From Diphasiastrum complanatum (taxonomy: Eukaryota; Streptophyta; Lycopodiopsida; Lycopodiales; Lycopodiaceae): a stretch of DNA of 64,000 nucleotides. Position numbers and translations under genes: made by a program. The DNA lies in assembly GCA_029204225.1 (NCBI GenBank), contig CM055110.1, positions 15,779,306 to 15,843,305 of the forward strand. Reading direction: 5' to 3'. Shown piece after piece: positions 58,601 to 64,000 of the stretch (position 1 is the first letter of the stretch; every line of letters begins with the position of its first letter). The notes beneath the pieces were generated by a model, which was not told the DNA's origin, did not search any database, and saw only the letters and a program-made list of their open reading frames with translations.

Positions 58601-60141
58601 TATGAATGCATACATGCATGATCATTGATAGAAAATTAAAATGGACAGCAGATTGTAAAACCCAAAGATAATCTCCTAATTGTATCCATCAACAATATGG
58701 TAGTTTGTAGGGGCTCCTACAGTAGGAACACTACTAGAGCCTCTCATAAAAGGATGTTCAAAAGGGTCTCATATAAATAGATTTCAAGGAACCAAAGCTT
58801 TCAATTGTCAAATGACTCTAAAGCTATCCCATATATACTACTTAGGGACCCAATAAAAAAATGTAGAAGGTCCCTGCACCCCCTAGACCTTCTAATAGCC
58901 AACAATCAAAAACAAGGATCCAAGTGGCTGAACAGCAGGGCCTCAGTGATTAATCAATGGTTCAGTCCACAAGAAATGAAGGGTCCCATGACTTGAATAT
59001 CACGTTCACCTAAAGTCCAACATTGAGGATTCAATTCTGAGTTATTTGTACTGAAATATTGACAAAATTATTGTACAAGAACTTGAAGATAAAAAAGCAA
59101 GCTATGTATGAGAGAACAAATTCAGAATGATAACTCGTTCACAAATATTTTCCATAAAGAAATTACTTGCTCTGCTATCATAATTTATATTGTGTTACTG
59201 GTGAATTTCTCCACACTTCAAATTTTCCATTTCTTTTTTTAATTCCTTAATTGCAGGTACTGGTTGATTCTTCATCTTCAAATTATATCACCCAGCTATT
59301 CTATTGATGAATTGGTTGTAAGGACAAAGTCTACCATTGTATATCAATGTAAATTCTAGGACAGTACCTAAGCATAGCAAAAAAGGCCTGCTATCTTTAA
59401 CTCTAGGGGGTCCACCCAAAGTATGAGATAACTCATCATACATACCAATGAACTACATGCTGTGTGTGACATACCCCATCATGTCATCAGTGCAATATCA
59501 TAGGTAAGGGTCACAAGCATATTGATTCTTTTGATCAGCACATAGAACTTACCTTAAGACGTTCGTGTGCTTCTCGCACAGTCTTTCCATCTTTCTTTTT
59601 CCTCCAGTTATGACCATCCTTTCGAAAGTACCGCAAAACATTTCGGTCAAACAGGAACAGTGCGCCACCTGTATTCGTACATCTTAGAAACAACACAGAA
59701 GATCAAGTGTCCCTCCATGCTAGACTCTAGTGGGACAACAGACGGGATATAAAAAGCTGAAACTCACGGGTAGCTCACAAATAACCTTTCCTGGTCATTG
59801 TGTAGTTGAACTTAACAATTTCAATAAGCCAATAGAAAGGGTTCGTCAGGTATCTATTTTTCTTGATCCTTACATCATCCATAATTTTAACTGTTTCAGA
59901 AAAGCTCGTAGTACTCATCTAAGCCCCTCATCATGCACATCACAGTTTTGGACAATCGTATATTACTACCAAAAGGTAAGGAGCCAAAGCAGGAGTTTGT
60001 AATGCTTACTTGGTGGTTTACTTGGTGGGACTGGACTAAGCTTGAGATCATATTTTTGATAGTTCCGTAGAATCTCCCATATTTCTGGAGGCCTTAGCCA
60101 ACGCACATGGGCTTGATGTATGATATGCCTAAGATCAATCT
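23962..60141 (-). CDS. CAMTA: Calmodulin-binding transcription activator (CAMTA), 11 visible exons, 5' exon missing
   Basis: CAMTA proteins are nuclear, calcium/calmodulin-responsive transcription factors that bind CGCG-type elements through the CG-1 domain and act in stress and defence expression. Eleven minus-strand exons join with consistent phase at GT-AG introns: 60141-60010, 59668-59553, 55229-55141, 52159-52114, 51950-51377, 39624-39275, 38194-37601, 27116-26410, 26003-25406, 24635-24335, 24044-23962. They give about 1,195 residues plus a missing start. Domains: CG-1 (about 1-127), acidic linker (128-610), TIG (615-715), ankyrin repeats (about 800-905), IQ motifs (1,030-1,090), calmodulin-binding helix (GVLEKAVLRWRRKRVGLRNF), short tail. 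No exon holds a stop or frameshift, so the gene is probably functional despite introns of 10.5 and 11.8 kb full of transposons. It resembles the CAMTA1/2/3 group of Arabidopsis by its CG-1 and TIG sequences. The paralogue number is not assigned. Confidence 0.93.
24216..24323. repeat. (GT)n(GA)n compound microsatellite in CAMTA intron 11
   Basis: About 50 bp of GT units run straight into about 55 bp of GA units. In the gene's sense it is (CT)n then (CA)n, beginning about ten bases after the exon 11 splice donor. Confidence 0.97.
24335..24635 (-). CDS. CAMTA: CAMTA exon 11: IQ end and calmodulin-binding helix
   Basis: The exon continues the IQ motif (ALVRGHQVRKHYKK) into the calcium-dependent calmodulin-binding helix GVLEKAVLRWRRKRVGLRNF, then an acidic tail and KALTRVQSMV. 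The donor is CAGC/GTACTA, followed within ten bases by a (CT)n(CA)n microsatellite. Confidence 0.93.
25406..26003 (-). CDS. CAMTA: CAMTA exon 10: ankyrin end and IQ motif
   Basis: The exon finishes the ankyrin region (PDGRTPADLAAANRHGGIAA) and encodes SLTTHLKLL, a linker, then the IQ motif AAIKIQRQFRGWKGRKEF. The second IQ begins RVIKIQ at the exon end. The donor is CAG/GTTGGC. Confidence 0.94.
26410..27116 (-). CDS. CAMTA: CAMTA exon 9: TIG domain and first ankyrin repeats
   Basis: The exon encodes the rest of TIG (WSCMFGELEVPAEIV, then GRVPFYVTCGERLSCSEIRE), a helical linker, and ankyrin sequence (GLLHLVAALDYGWAISPIL, then GWTALHWAAAYGRYE). The family uses TIG for dimerisation or nonspecific DNA contact and ankyrin repeats for protein contact. 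Confidence 0.94.
27117..28964. other. CAMTA intron 8, 3' part without recognised features
   Basis: AT-rich intron sequence lies between exon 9 and the Copia insertion. Only short chance frames were seen, with no transposon motif. Confidence 0.5.
28965..28969. other. Target-site duplication CCCCA, left
   Basis: These five bases immediately before the 5' LTR are identical to the five after the 3' LTR. They fix the element's ends. Confidence 0.92.
28970..29353 (+). repeat. 5' LTR of Copia copy A
   Basis: 384 bp, TGTTGAAATA...GTGTCA. It matches the 3' LTR except for about a dozen differences, including small deletions near the right end. Confidence 0.93.
29354..29365 (+). other. Primer-binding site of Copia copy A
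   Basis: TGGTATCAGAGC directly after the LTR is the initiator methionine tRNA complement used by plant Copia elements. Confidence 0.93.
29757..30341 (+). pseudogene. Copia copy A gag, interrupted
   Basis: The frame starts MSSLAESMLSEASRLDGTNF and continues with the typical gag WKFKIKNIL and LPIVLNSLSYAYQNF-like pattern for about 195 codons. An extra base relative to copy B then brings a TAA at 30,339. The gag C-terminus with the CCHC knuckle (CNYCGKYGHFSFEC, about 30,528-30,570) follows in another frame. Confidence 0.9.
30687..33741 (+). pseudogene. Copia copy A pol (protease, integrase, RT, RNase H), broken
   Basis: Protease has WYIDSGASKHM. Integrase has LWHERYGHLGY and C-x2-C zinc residues, then HSDLWGP and RSDAGGEF aspartates, but a stop at 31,567 and lost sequence before the AERKNRT helix. 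RT has DYDETFAPVAKMTSIR and QMDVKSAFLNG, with a frameshift at the YVDD site. RNase H ends with LHCDSQSCIQLAKNP and the Copia-typical TRHIEVDQHFLREK. The pieces occupy different frames and no continuous polyprotein remains. Confidence 0.92.
33779..34169 (+). repeat. 3' LTR of Copia copy A
   Basis: 391 bp, TGTTGAAATA...TTTGTCA, preceded by a G-rich polypurine tract. Confidence 0.93.
34170..34174. other. Target-site duplication CCCCA, right
   Basis: Identical to 28,965-28,969. Confidence 0.92.
34612..34773. repeat. Imperfect direct duplication in CAMTA intron 8
   Basis: Two adjacent copies each contain AATGCCTC(A/G)TACTATGA, then GAGCTATTTTTGATGGACAT, then GTAGCCATAGTGGA. The second copy, starting at 34,711, lacks about 20 bases found in the first. 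Confidence 0.75.
34775..35780. other. CAMTA intron 8, no recognised features
   Basis: AT-rich intron sequence with short chance frames only. Confidence 0.45.
35783..35890 (+). pseudogene. Gypsy reverse transcriptase fragment in CAMTA intron 8
   Basis: One frame reads YESKVLPFGLTNVLATFQ, a stop, then MMNYIFHPY. This matches the Gypsy RT segment usually read as Y-x-F-x-V-M-P-F-G-L-T-N-A-P-A-T-F-Q. Only this piece is recognisable. The flanks to about 37,100 may be further decayed parts. Confidence 0.65.
35891..37536. other. CAMTA intron 8, 5' part, decayed repeat
   Basis: No convincing frame. This is probably residual Gypsy sequence, since it adjoins the RT fragment, but no motif proves it. 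Confidence 0.35.
37537..37599. repeat. (TG)n(AG)n compound microsatellite abutting the exon 8 donor
   Basis: About 30 bp of TG units then about 33 bp of GA units end at the splice donor of intron 8. In sense orientation the intron begins GTCTCTCT and continues as (CT)n(CA)n. Confidence 0.97.
37601..38194 (-). CDS. CAMTA: CAMTA exon 8: linker and start of TIG domain
   Basis: The exon encodes 198 residues: a Gln-rich stretch, an acidic stretch, then the TIG opening (KFSIFEFSPDWGFAFEESK), which continues as VLVNGKFLE in exon 9. The donor is AAG/GTCTCT, directly abutting a (CT)n tract, a weak match to consensus. Confidence 0.92.
39275..39624 (-). CDS. CAMTA: CAMTA exon 7: linker
   Basis: The exon encodes about 116 residues of the linker, including SWAELLEMCNR. 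The acceptor is TTTGCAG/ATTTGT and the donor GAG/GTGATT. It lies on the far side of the 11.75-kb intron 6, with continuous phase. Confidence 0.85.
39793..39820. repeat. C22-G6 homopolymer run in CAMTA intron 6
   Basis: Twenty-two C followed directly by six G, about 170 bp upstream (in sense) of the exon 7 acceptor. The right flank contains CGATTC and GAATCATGGTTCG patterns like those in the hAT-like element at 48,853. Confidence 0.95.
40215..40440 (+). pseudogene. LINE reverse transcriptase N-terminal fragment
   Basis: The frame reads HPIHKSGDPMKLDYHRTIMI, then GHIMTKLNRTIL and LHALGQA. This is the opening of a LINE RT, where H/T-P-I-x-K-x-G-D and N-Y-R-x-I are standard. The homology stops near the G-Q-A-G-F point. 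The next portion of such an RT is found inverted at 48,640-47,600. Confidence 0.75.
40441..40920 (-). pseudogene. Gypsy integrase C-terminal fragment, minus strand
   Basis: Minus-strand frames read KFAHLKFVQSHSLIEKLSTH, then a shifted frame with YRLRLPVTTRACDIFHVSLL. This is the classic end of a Gypsy integrase (F-x-V-x-x-R-I-G-x-V-A-Y-R-L-x-L-P, then H-x-V-F-H-V-S-x-L). It is truncated at both ends. Confidence 0.65.
40951..43088 (+). mobile_element. Truncated Copia element in CAMTA intron 6 (copy B)
   Basis: Same family as copy A. Only the last about 76 bp of the 5' LTR remain (40,951-41,026), then the primer-binding site at 41,027, leader, gag (41,418 on), CCHC knuckle, protease (WYIDAGASKHM, with Ala replacing the usual Ser after the catalytic Asp) and the start of the integrase. 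At about 42,980 the sequence jumps from the integrase (DLWGPTQT) to the later linker (WCWQTVQDGLILDEG), a deletion of about 0.8 kb relative to copy A. At about 43,088 it switches abruptly to Gypsy sequence. No 3' LTR. It lies antisense to CAMTA. Confidence 0.9.
41418..42602 (+). pseudogene. Copia copy B gag-protease, two in-frame amber stops
   Basis: Gag (MSSLAESMLSEANRLDG on) and the zinc knuckle plus protease stay in one frame but are split by TAG codons at 42,003 and 42,024. The first TAG lies at the same place as one in copy A (30,355). The frame closes at a TAA after GAITQ. Confidence 0.88.
43089..43808 (+). pseudogene. Chromovirus (Gypsy) integrase end and chromodomain
   Basis: The integrase tail reads YLPMIEFAYNSAKHSATGFS and LMYGFQPRGPISVGL. 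In shifted frames follow LSPRNAGPFRIVRKLHRNTY, KVHPVFHISHLKE, and the chromodomain at 43,587-43,808 (VTEYLVCWKGSSEDDDTWEK). The chromodomain aromatic and acidic positions are present. The reading frame is broken at least three times. It joins Copia copy B directly at its left end and ends at a purine tract and LTR on its right. Confidence 0.85.
43836..44277 (+). mobile_element. 3' LTR of the chromovirus
   Basis: Follows the purine tract AAGGAAAAGGGAA. It begins TGTTAGGGACCC and ends AGTCTAACA, giving matching inverted ends TGTTAG/CTAACA and a 442-bp length. It is noticeably richer in G and C than its surroundings. Confidence 0.7.
44300..46965 (+). pseudogene. 5'-truncated Copia element of a second family
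   Basis: It starts inside the protease region (HMGDNSTHAI near 44,407). Then come the pre-integrase domain (LGHLNYAYVSDMSKQ) and the integrase (DIVHSDICGP, then RCDNGGQY at 44,940-45,188). RT pieces include CKWVFKIKYKADGSIDRRKA and HVDDTLLFS, where H replaces the Y of YVDD. RNase H follows (FCDNQSAIALSANSRFHSR, SKHIEIRYHYVR; 46,663-46,962). Stops and frameshifts occur throughout. It lies antisense to CAMTA and belongs to a different Copia family from copies A and B. Confidence 0.88.
46970..47591 (+). mobile_element. 3' LTR of the second-family Copia
   Basis: Follows the purine tract AAGGGTGGG. It begins TGTTGGATTTATTCC. The right end is placed tentatively at GTGTTGCA (47,591), giving about 620 bp, because LINE sequence starts soon after. 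Several CGACTATCGA-like inverted patches occur at about 47,095-47,175. Confidence 0.6.
47600..48640 (-). pseudogene. LINE reverse transcriptase, middle to C-terminus, minus strand
   Basis: Minus-strand frames read TTNHVLTLWAIIEEARPKHE, then VYCYFVDLQNTSDLVPRHML. Next come the active-site motif LLYADDLAP (near 48,215), LQRHLDTLQVFGDLFGL, SYTYLGTLF, and CRLFDTIVSPTAMYGT. This is the order of motifs in a LINE RT. Frameshifts and internal losses are evident. No poly-A tail was found at the 47,600 end. Confidence 0.82.
49098..49683. mobile_element. hAT-like non-autonomous element (inner), 586 bp, nested
   Basis: The element is flanked by perfect 8-bp duplications GGTTCTGT at 49,090-49,097 and 49,684-49,691. 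Ends are inverted CATAGAA...TTCTATG. Subterminal regions are full of ACCGTACGGTTC palindromes. There is no coding capacity. It must have inserted after the outer element was in place. Confidence 0.82.
49124..49167. repeat. Paired perfect palindromes in the inner element
   Basis: A 12-bp inverted repeat with one-base spacer (49,124-49,148) overlaps a 22-bp perfect palindrome (49,146-49,167) centred on CGTACG. Both are built from AACCGTAC units. Confidence 0.92.
49801..49921. repeat. C/G-homopolymer hairpin block
   Basis: About 120 bp consisting mostly of runs of six to seven C or G. It forms several inverted repeats: CTGTCGCC/GGCGACAG arms (49,852-49,859 and 49,880-49,887) and GCAGGGGGG/CCCCCCTGC arms (49,890-49,914). 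Its base composition stands far from the AT-rich surroundings. Confidence 0.9.
50228..51376. other. CAMTA intron 6, 5' end, no recognised features
   Basis: Ordinary AT-rich intron sequence with short chance frames. Confidence 0.5.
51377..51950 (-). CDS. CAMTA: CAMTA exon 6: acidic linker
   Basis: The exon encodes about 191 residues of Ser/Glu/Pro-rich sequence, the poorly conserved region that carries transcriptional activation activity in this family. It opens STRLGMYRMWN and ends RNPG. The donor is AG/GTACAT. Confidence 0.88.
52114..52159 (-). CDS. CAMTA: CAMTA exon 5: CG-1 end, 46 bp
   Basis: This very short exon encodes AYEHIVLVHYLEVTQ, the end of the CG-1 domain. The acceptor is AACAG/AGCATA and the donor CAG/GTGCGG. 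Phase matches exons 4 and 6. Confidence 0.9.
53628..54314 (-). other. Unassigned 228-codon open frame in CAMTA intron 4
   Basis: A minus-strand frame from ATG 54,314 to 53,628 is long for intron sequence of this composition. It has no motif I recognise. It is rich in Leu and Cys, with hydrophobic stretches. The flank at 54,389-54,450 resembles the chromovirus-associated block at 14,497-14,557, so a decayed Gypsy origin is likely. A genuine host gene is not supported. Confidence 0.25.
54389..55140. repeat. Decayed Gypsy-like repeat in CAMTA intron 4
   Basis: A block shared with 14,497-14,557 (ATCTTCC..(G/A)TGGGTT, then CACCTTCATGTAATC(C/T)TAAT) is followed by an imperfect direct duplication: CACTAGAAG(T/C)ATT..AACTTCTTC at about 54,678 and 54,832. 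No coding motif. Confidence 0.4.
55141..55229 (-). CDS. CAMTA: CAMTA exon 4: CG-1 middle
   Basis: The exon encodes VGSVDVLHCYYAHGEDNPNF and QRRSYWMLE of the CG-1 domain. The acceptor is TTCAG/GTAGGA and the donor GG/GTAAGG. It is separated from exon 3 by a 4.3-kb intron. Confidence 0.94.
55561..56560 (-). pseudogene. Retroelement gag-like remnant with zinc knuckle, CAMTA intron 3
   Basis: The minus-strand frame at 56,166-55,948 contains KTCFQCGKSGHLQW, a CCHC knuckle whose last Cys has been lost. Upstream (56,560-56,350) are short conserved-looking pieces (GLGWPPEFATF in one frame). Downstream, 55,818-55,561 is open without a motif. Together they suggest a gag or LINE ORF1 remnant. The family is not determined. 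Confidence 0.5.
56561..59552. other. CAMTA intron 3, 5' part, no recognised features
   Basis: AT-rich sequence with chance frames only. A small repeated GTGCCCA(A/G)G motif occurs near 58,341 and 58,390. Confidence 0.45.
59553..59668 (-). CDS. CAMTA: CAMTA exon 3: CG-1 core
   Basis: The exon encodes the most conserved CG-1 segment: FDRNVLRYFRKDGHNWRKKK, then DGKTVREAHERLK. The acceptor is TACAG/GTGGCG and the donor AAG/GTAAGT. The basic run is the presumed DNA-contacting and nuclear-localising stretch of the family. Confidence 0.95.
60010..60141 (-). CDS. CAMTA: CAMTA exon 2: start of CG-1 domain
   Basis: The exon encodes the CG-1 opening (HQAHVRWLRPPEIWEILRNY). The acceptor is TTTCCAG/AGATTG and the donor AA/GTAAGC. 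The exon opens with two bases of a split codon, so an upstream coding exon must exist. Its last base joins exon 3 to make Ser. Confidence 0.93.
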
Positions 60142-63100
60142 CTGGAAAGGCACAAAACAATAAGGAGACGAGCGTTACATAAAAGAATTCATGCCAGGGT
60201 TACAAGACAAGATGATGGGAAAAGACAATTGCAAGTAGCGCATGACTGAAGTCTTATGCCATTATGAAGTAACGGCTTAGCAGCAGAAATGCCATGTGCA
60301 TGTTGTGACTCTATAACCATACAATGAAACCAATTCTGACAATAATGCTTGTTTGTACTTCTATTGACAAAACTGTAAAAGCAGAGGCATCAAAAATTTT
60401 ATAGTAGATGCAAGTAGCTCATGAATAAAAACTAGCACTCGATTGTCTTGTCATAAATGCAGCTTTCAAGTCTTGCATCACCATACAACCTGTTTTGGAA
60501 CTGAAAAAAAACAATAGATTTATTGCAGTATGCATCAAGAAACAAAGAAACCTTTTTGGCAAGATACTCCATTGGATTAACATAATGAAACAATCAATTG
60601 ACAAGGCGCACACTTGCATCTACTACAAGATTGCAATGCCCAGATTGAAGTCATGCTACACAGTAACAGAATCAGAACTGGAATATATAGACTTCAAATA
60701 AATCCAAGCCGATATAACATCTCTTTTTCCTTCCTGATCTGAGCTCAAAAAGTTAGTGTACCACTTAGATTTACTATGACGACAACAATACAACTTAAGG
60801 TATGTTCATGAGAGAAAGCACAAAAGAAAATGCTACATTTCGAAAACAATCGTGTGAACAACTACAGGTATTCTGTTTGCTCTCAGTAAGATGAAAAATT
60901 GGTTCGAGTGAAATGATTTTGCTAGTGAGCTGATATAAAATGCTTGTATATTTGCCTTGTTCCATCCAAAATAGGAAGATAGGGTCATGACAGGTTCATA
61001 TTCACTATAGGCCACAATATGTCTTGACATGAGTAGTTAGCTACTTTGGTGCATCAAACTGGTAAACCAGTGATCGAAATAGATGACTAAGAAGCTCAAA
61101 CATACTCACGAAAGTCACATAAAGTGTTCGCTAGGAAGGGCATCTGCTGGTAACGATGGTGATGTTACAGTAACTCAATGGTTCAAGTTTCAAGCATGAG
61201 GTGGCTAATCCACATGGTGCTTATTCTCCCTGTGCCTGAAATTAAACACCCTTCTCTTTTCATAAGGGTTCCTTACTGAGCGCTTCCTACCAGAGTTCAA
61301 AGCAATTCCAGGATGAATGGCACCTATCTCTTTGGGAAGGGGAAAGTAGATAAAAGAAAAGAGGATAGAAAGTTTTGGAATCTTCCTTGCCATTTTCTTC
61401 CTATCATGGCGGCCACTACACCTACAGTAAAAGATCCAACTTGGTGGGTATTACACTTAAAGATCTATTTTCTGAAGCTTGGCTAACAGAAATTCATAGT
61501 GGATACCTCACTCAACAGGCGGACCTCATCTAACAATCAGATATGGATCACTCATGTGAAAGATCTTGCATTCCTAATTACTTGGCTAAAGTATTTTGTT
61601 ATTCTCAACTGGGTTACATAATGAAGGTTCTACGGTCATCAGACAGTCAACTGGCAATTGATTTTGATTTAGCATTCTTTCAGAGCGAAAAGTCATGCTT
61701 CCAAAGATGCATCTACAGAATCTCACTTTCACAAAATTCTGAAAGAACTTTGAAATAGAACAGCGAGGGGCACGTCTGAGTTAAAAATAAAAGCAACAAA
61801 CTCACAAAGACATACAAGTAGATCTTTAAGAGTTAACATTGTTGAAGCAAGTGCACTAAAGATCTGCAAAGAACATCAGTGTTTGTCTGTTCTCAACTTT
61901 AAATTCAGTTTCACTAATAAACAACTGGAAGGGACAAAACTATAGACACTTGTGGGTTTGGGCATAAATAATGGTCAGAATAGAATGAATCTCGGAAATG
62001 CTGTTTTTGAAAAAATGGGGAAGAATTCGGTCTGAAAAATGATTAGCTTCTAAATCATGATGTTCTTTGATCATTTTGAGACTTTCTTTTGACAGACCAT
62101 GATCTATGGTTGGGAAAGCACCCCACAAAATGGCTTAGGTCCAAAGAAAATCAAAAGAAATAATAAATCTAGTTTCAGAATTGAGCTTCCCAAGCACATT
62201 CATGAAATTGCAAATGAAAAAGAAAAAGAGTAAGTCCATACTAAATGCCCATAATATTGAATTAACTATCACATCAATAGGTGCAATGAATGAGCAATAA
62301 TAAATCAATAGCACTAAAAACCAATTCAAGCAACAGCTCTTAAATCATCAAAGAAAAATAGTCTATCTCAAAAAGATTAATGCCTTAACAAGCTTGGTTG
62401 CATGGAACTAAACTAGATACACTCTTTCATACGAAAACTGTTGAAGAGGTAAAGCTTCAGTCCCTTGACTGGCACTGAAGGGTTTGAATGCAAGCTTCTG
62501 TTGGAAACTCTTTCAATAAGAGTCAAGGACAAAATATCACATAAAGATGTCGAGACACTAGAGGACAACAAAGTGAAGATCGTATAAAAATCTTCCATAA
62601 AAAACATTCAGTCACCATAAGCTAGTCCTCAAGTGGATTGCAAACTCTCTTCCAAAAACAGATGCAAATTGAATCTCAAGAGATCCATAGATATTGACTA
62701 AATAATAGGTCCGGGAGATCCTAGTTATACTGTTTTGGAACCCCTTTAGGAAGGTTCCACTCTACAATGATCTTGATAAGGTTGGAAGTTGGGGCATGTG
62801 TCAATTCTGGCAGAGATAACCAAGCCTCCTACACCCTACCAGTACATAAGACAATCAAAAGAGGCCATATAAACAACAAATGCTTGAAATTACTACCAAG
62901 ATGTACAAGCTGATAAAAAACCTGGAAAATGCAAACGTTGGAGTACATGTCACAATAGAAACAGTAAAGACTGGAGATGTGGATTCTGGGACAGGTGGTA
63001 ACAAGAGCTCAGTCTCTCTATACTGCTTCTCGGTGGGGCATTGTTCTTTTCATTCCCTTGATTCCACCTTTACATTGTCTTTTTTGGGTCACTTACTAGT

Positions 63101-64000
63101 TAGTACAACATCTGTAAGACAGTTCACATTTCATAGAGCAAAAAATCAATGCTCTTATCTGGGAGGTTCTTTGACAGTATTATTTTACACTACTACCTTC
63201 AGAGGGCAATCTAGGTTTGGCAGATTGGCTTCGTGTCCACATTTACAGATTAGATGCAGAGAAGTCATCACATATATTATAAATCCCTCTTGGTGCCTTA
63301 AAATGGCAAGCCAAGTCCATTTTGTTGGCATGGTATATCATTAGTTGGTCCACATTCACATTAGCTACATCTTATATCCCACATTGAAGGCCAAGAGATA
63401 AATATTAATTATTTTTTTTAAAGTCTGTTATCTGCCTACGTTCAAGGCCATGTTTTCGAAAGTAGTAGAGACTTGAAAATACTTTTACATAACTAGGCCA
63501 GATTCATCAATTAAGTTGTGTGCCCTAAGCGTAGTTCCGTTGGGGGGATCTTAGCCCTGATTTGATACCTTCATGTAAGGTTCCCTTGGGGACTCCTTAA
63601 CGTATAAATACGGTCTACTAGTGAGTTGTTGGTTTCATGGTTTTTTTTGTAGGAGATTAATAATGTACTTATGTGATGCCATCTTTGTAATGTGTGTTTA
63701 ATGCCATATTTGTGATCTTCTAAGTTTGTATGTCCCGCCGTCCTACACTAGTTTATTATACATCTTCAGAAATATTTCCAAGCTTTCTCAAATTTAAGCT
63801 GCTATGCTATCAAACATAGACAGTTCCTGCTTCTGCATCTCCAGTAACAGTTGACTACAAAGTCTACGTTTCGAAGAATTCCATAGAACTGGGTACTCTG
63901 ACAGATACAGCACAAACGTAATTCTATCTTTTGATTAGGAAGTCGGCTGTCGTCGCAGAGTGACTGCTGAGAATAAAATAAGACACGGTTTTACGATTTT
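60142..64000. other. CAMTA intron 1 and/or upstream region; first exon not found
   Basis: The CAMTA start codon must lie here or beyond the right edge, but exon 1 in this family is often under 60 bp and I could not place it. A plus-strand frame of 154 codons (62,880-63,344) has no recognised motif. At 63,541-63,620 a G-rich tract (TTGGGGGGATC) and a TATAAATAC box resemble LTR or promoter parts, without enough context to assign. Confidence 0.4.

Noticed and set aside
62880-63344. 154-codon frame as a possible host gene
   Set aside because: No motif, no splice partner, and the composition fits non-coding DNA. It is kept only as a note in the regional entry.

Overview
The window looks like nuclear DNA from a land plant, most likely a seed plant with a large, repeat-rich genome. 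Two plant genes with spliced exons are present, their introns are very long (up to about 11.7 kb), the DNA is AT-rich, and decayed Copia, Gypsy, LINE and hAT-type transposable elements lie nested throughout. Intron size is compatible with a gymnosperm, but the sequence alone does not fix the lineage.

Layout. Positions 1-19,000 are intergenic and made almost entirely of broken retrotransposons. They hold a plus-strand Copia remnant (1-2,000), the 5' end of a minus-strand Copia with LTR and primer-binding site (2,685-3,643), two related minus-strand Gypsy elements (about 7,480-13,735), and a chromodomain remnant with its LTR (13,736-14,546). A long AT-rich stretch without recognisable genes follows. 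At 19,482-21,101 on the minus strand is a three-exon plant SAM-dependent O-methyltransferase gene whose usual catalytic His and one usual catalytic Glu are replaced.

From 23,962 to at least 60,141, also on the minus strand, runs one gene for a calmodulin-binding transcription activator (CAMTA). I could place eleven exons, with a reading phase that stays consistent across all ten introns. They encode, in order, the CG-1 DNA-binding domain, a TIG/IPT domain, ankyrin repeats, IQ motifs and the calmodulin-binding helix. The first coding exon was not found. Intron 8 carries a nearly full-length Copia element with matching 5-bp target-site duplications. Intron 6 carries a nest of Copia, Gypsy and LINE pieces plus one hAT-like element inserted inside another, each with its own 8-bp target-site duplication.

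The methyltransferase and CAMTA genes share a strand and lie about 2.9 kb apart, but nothing suggests a joint function. I found no CRISPR array, bacterial operon or other obviously new molecular system. The most notable observations are the nested hAT-like pair with strong palindromes and C/G hairpins, the altered methyltransferase active site, the microsatellites abutting CAMTA splice donors, and two complementary LINE halves that suggest an inversion inside intron 6.
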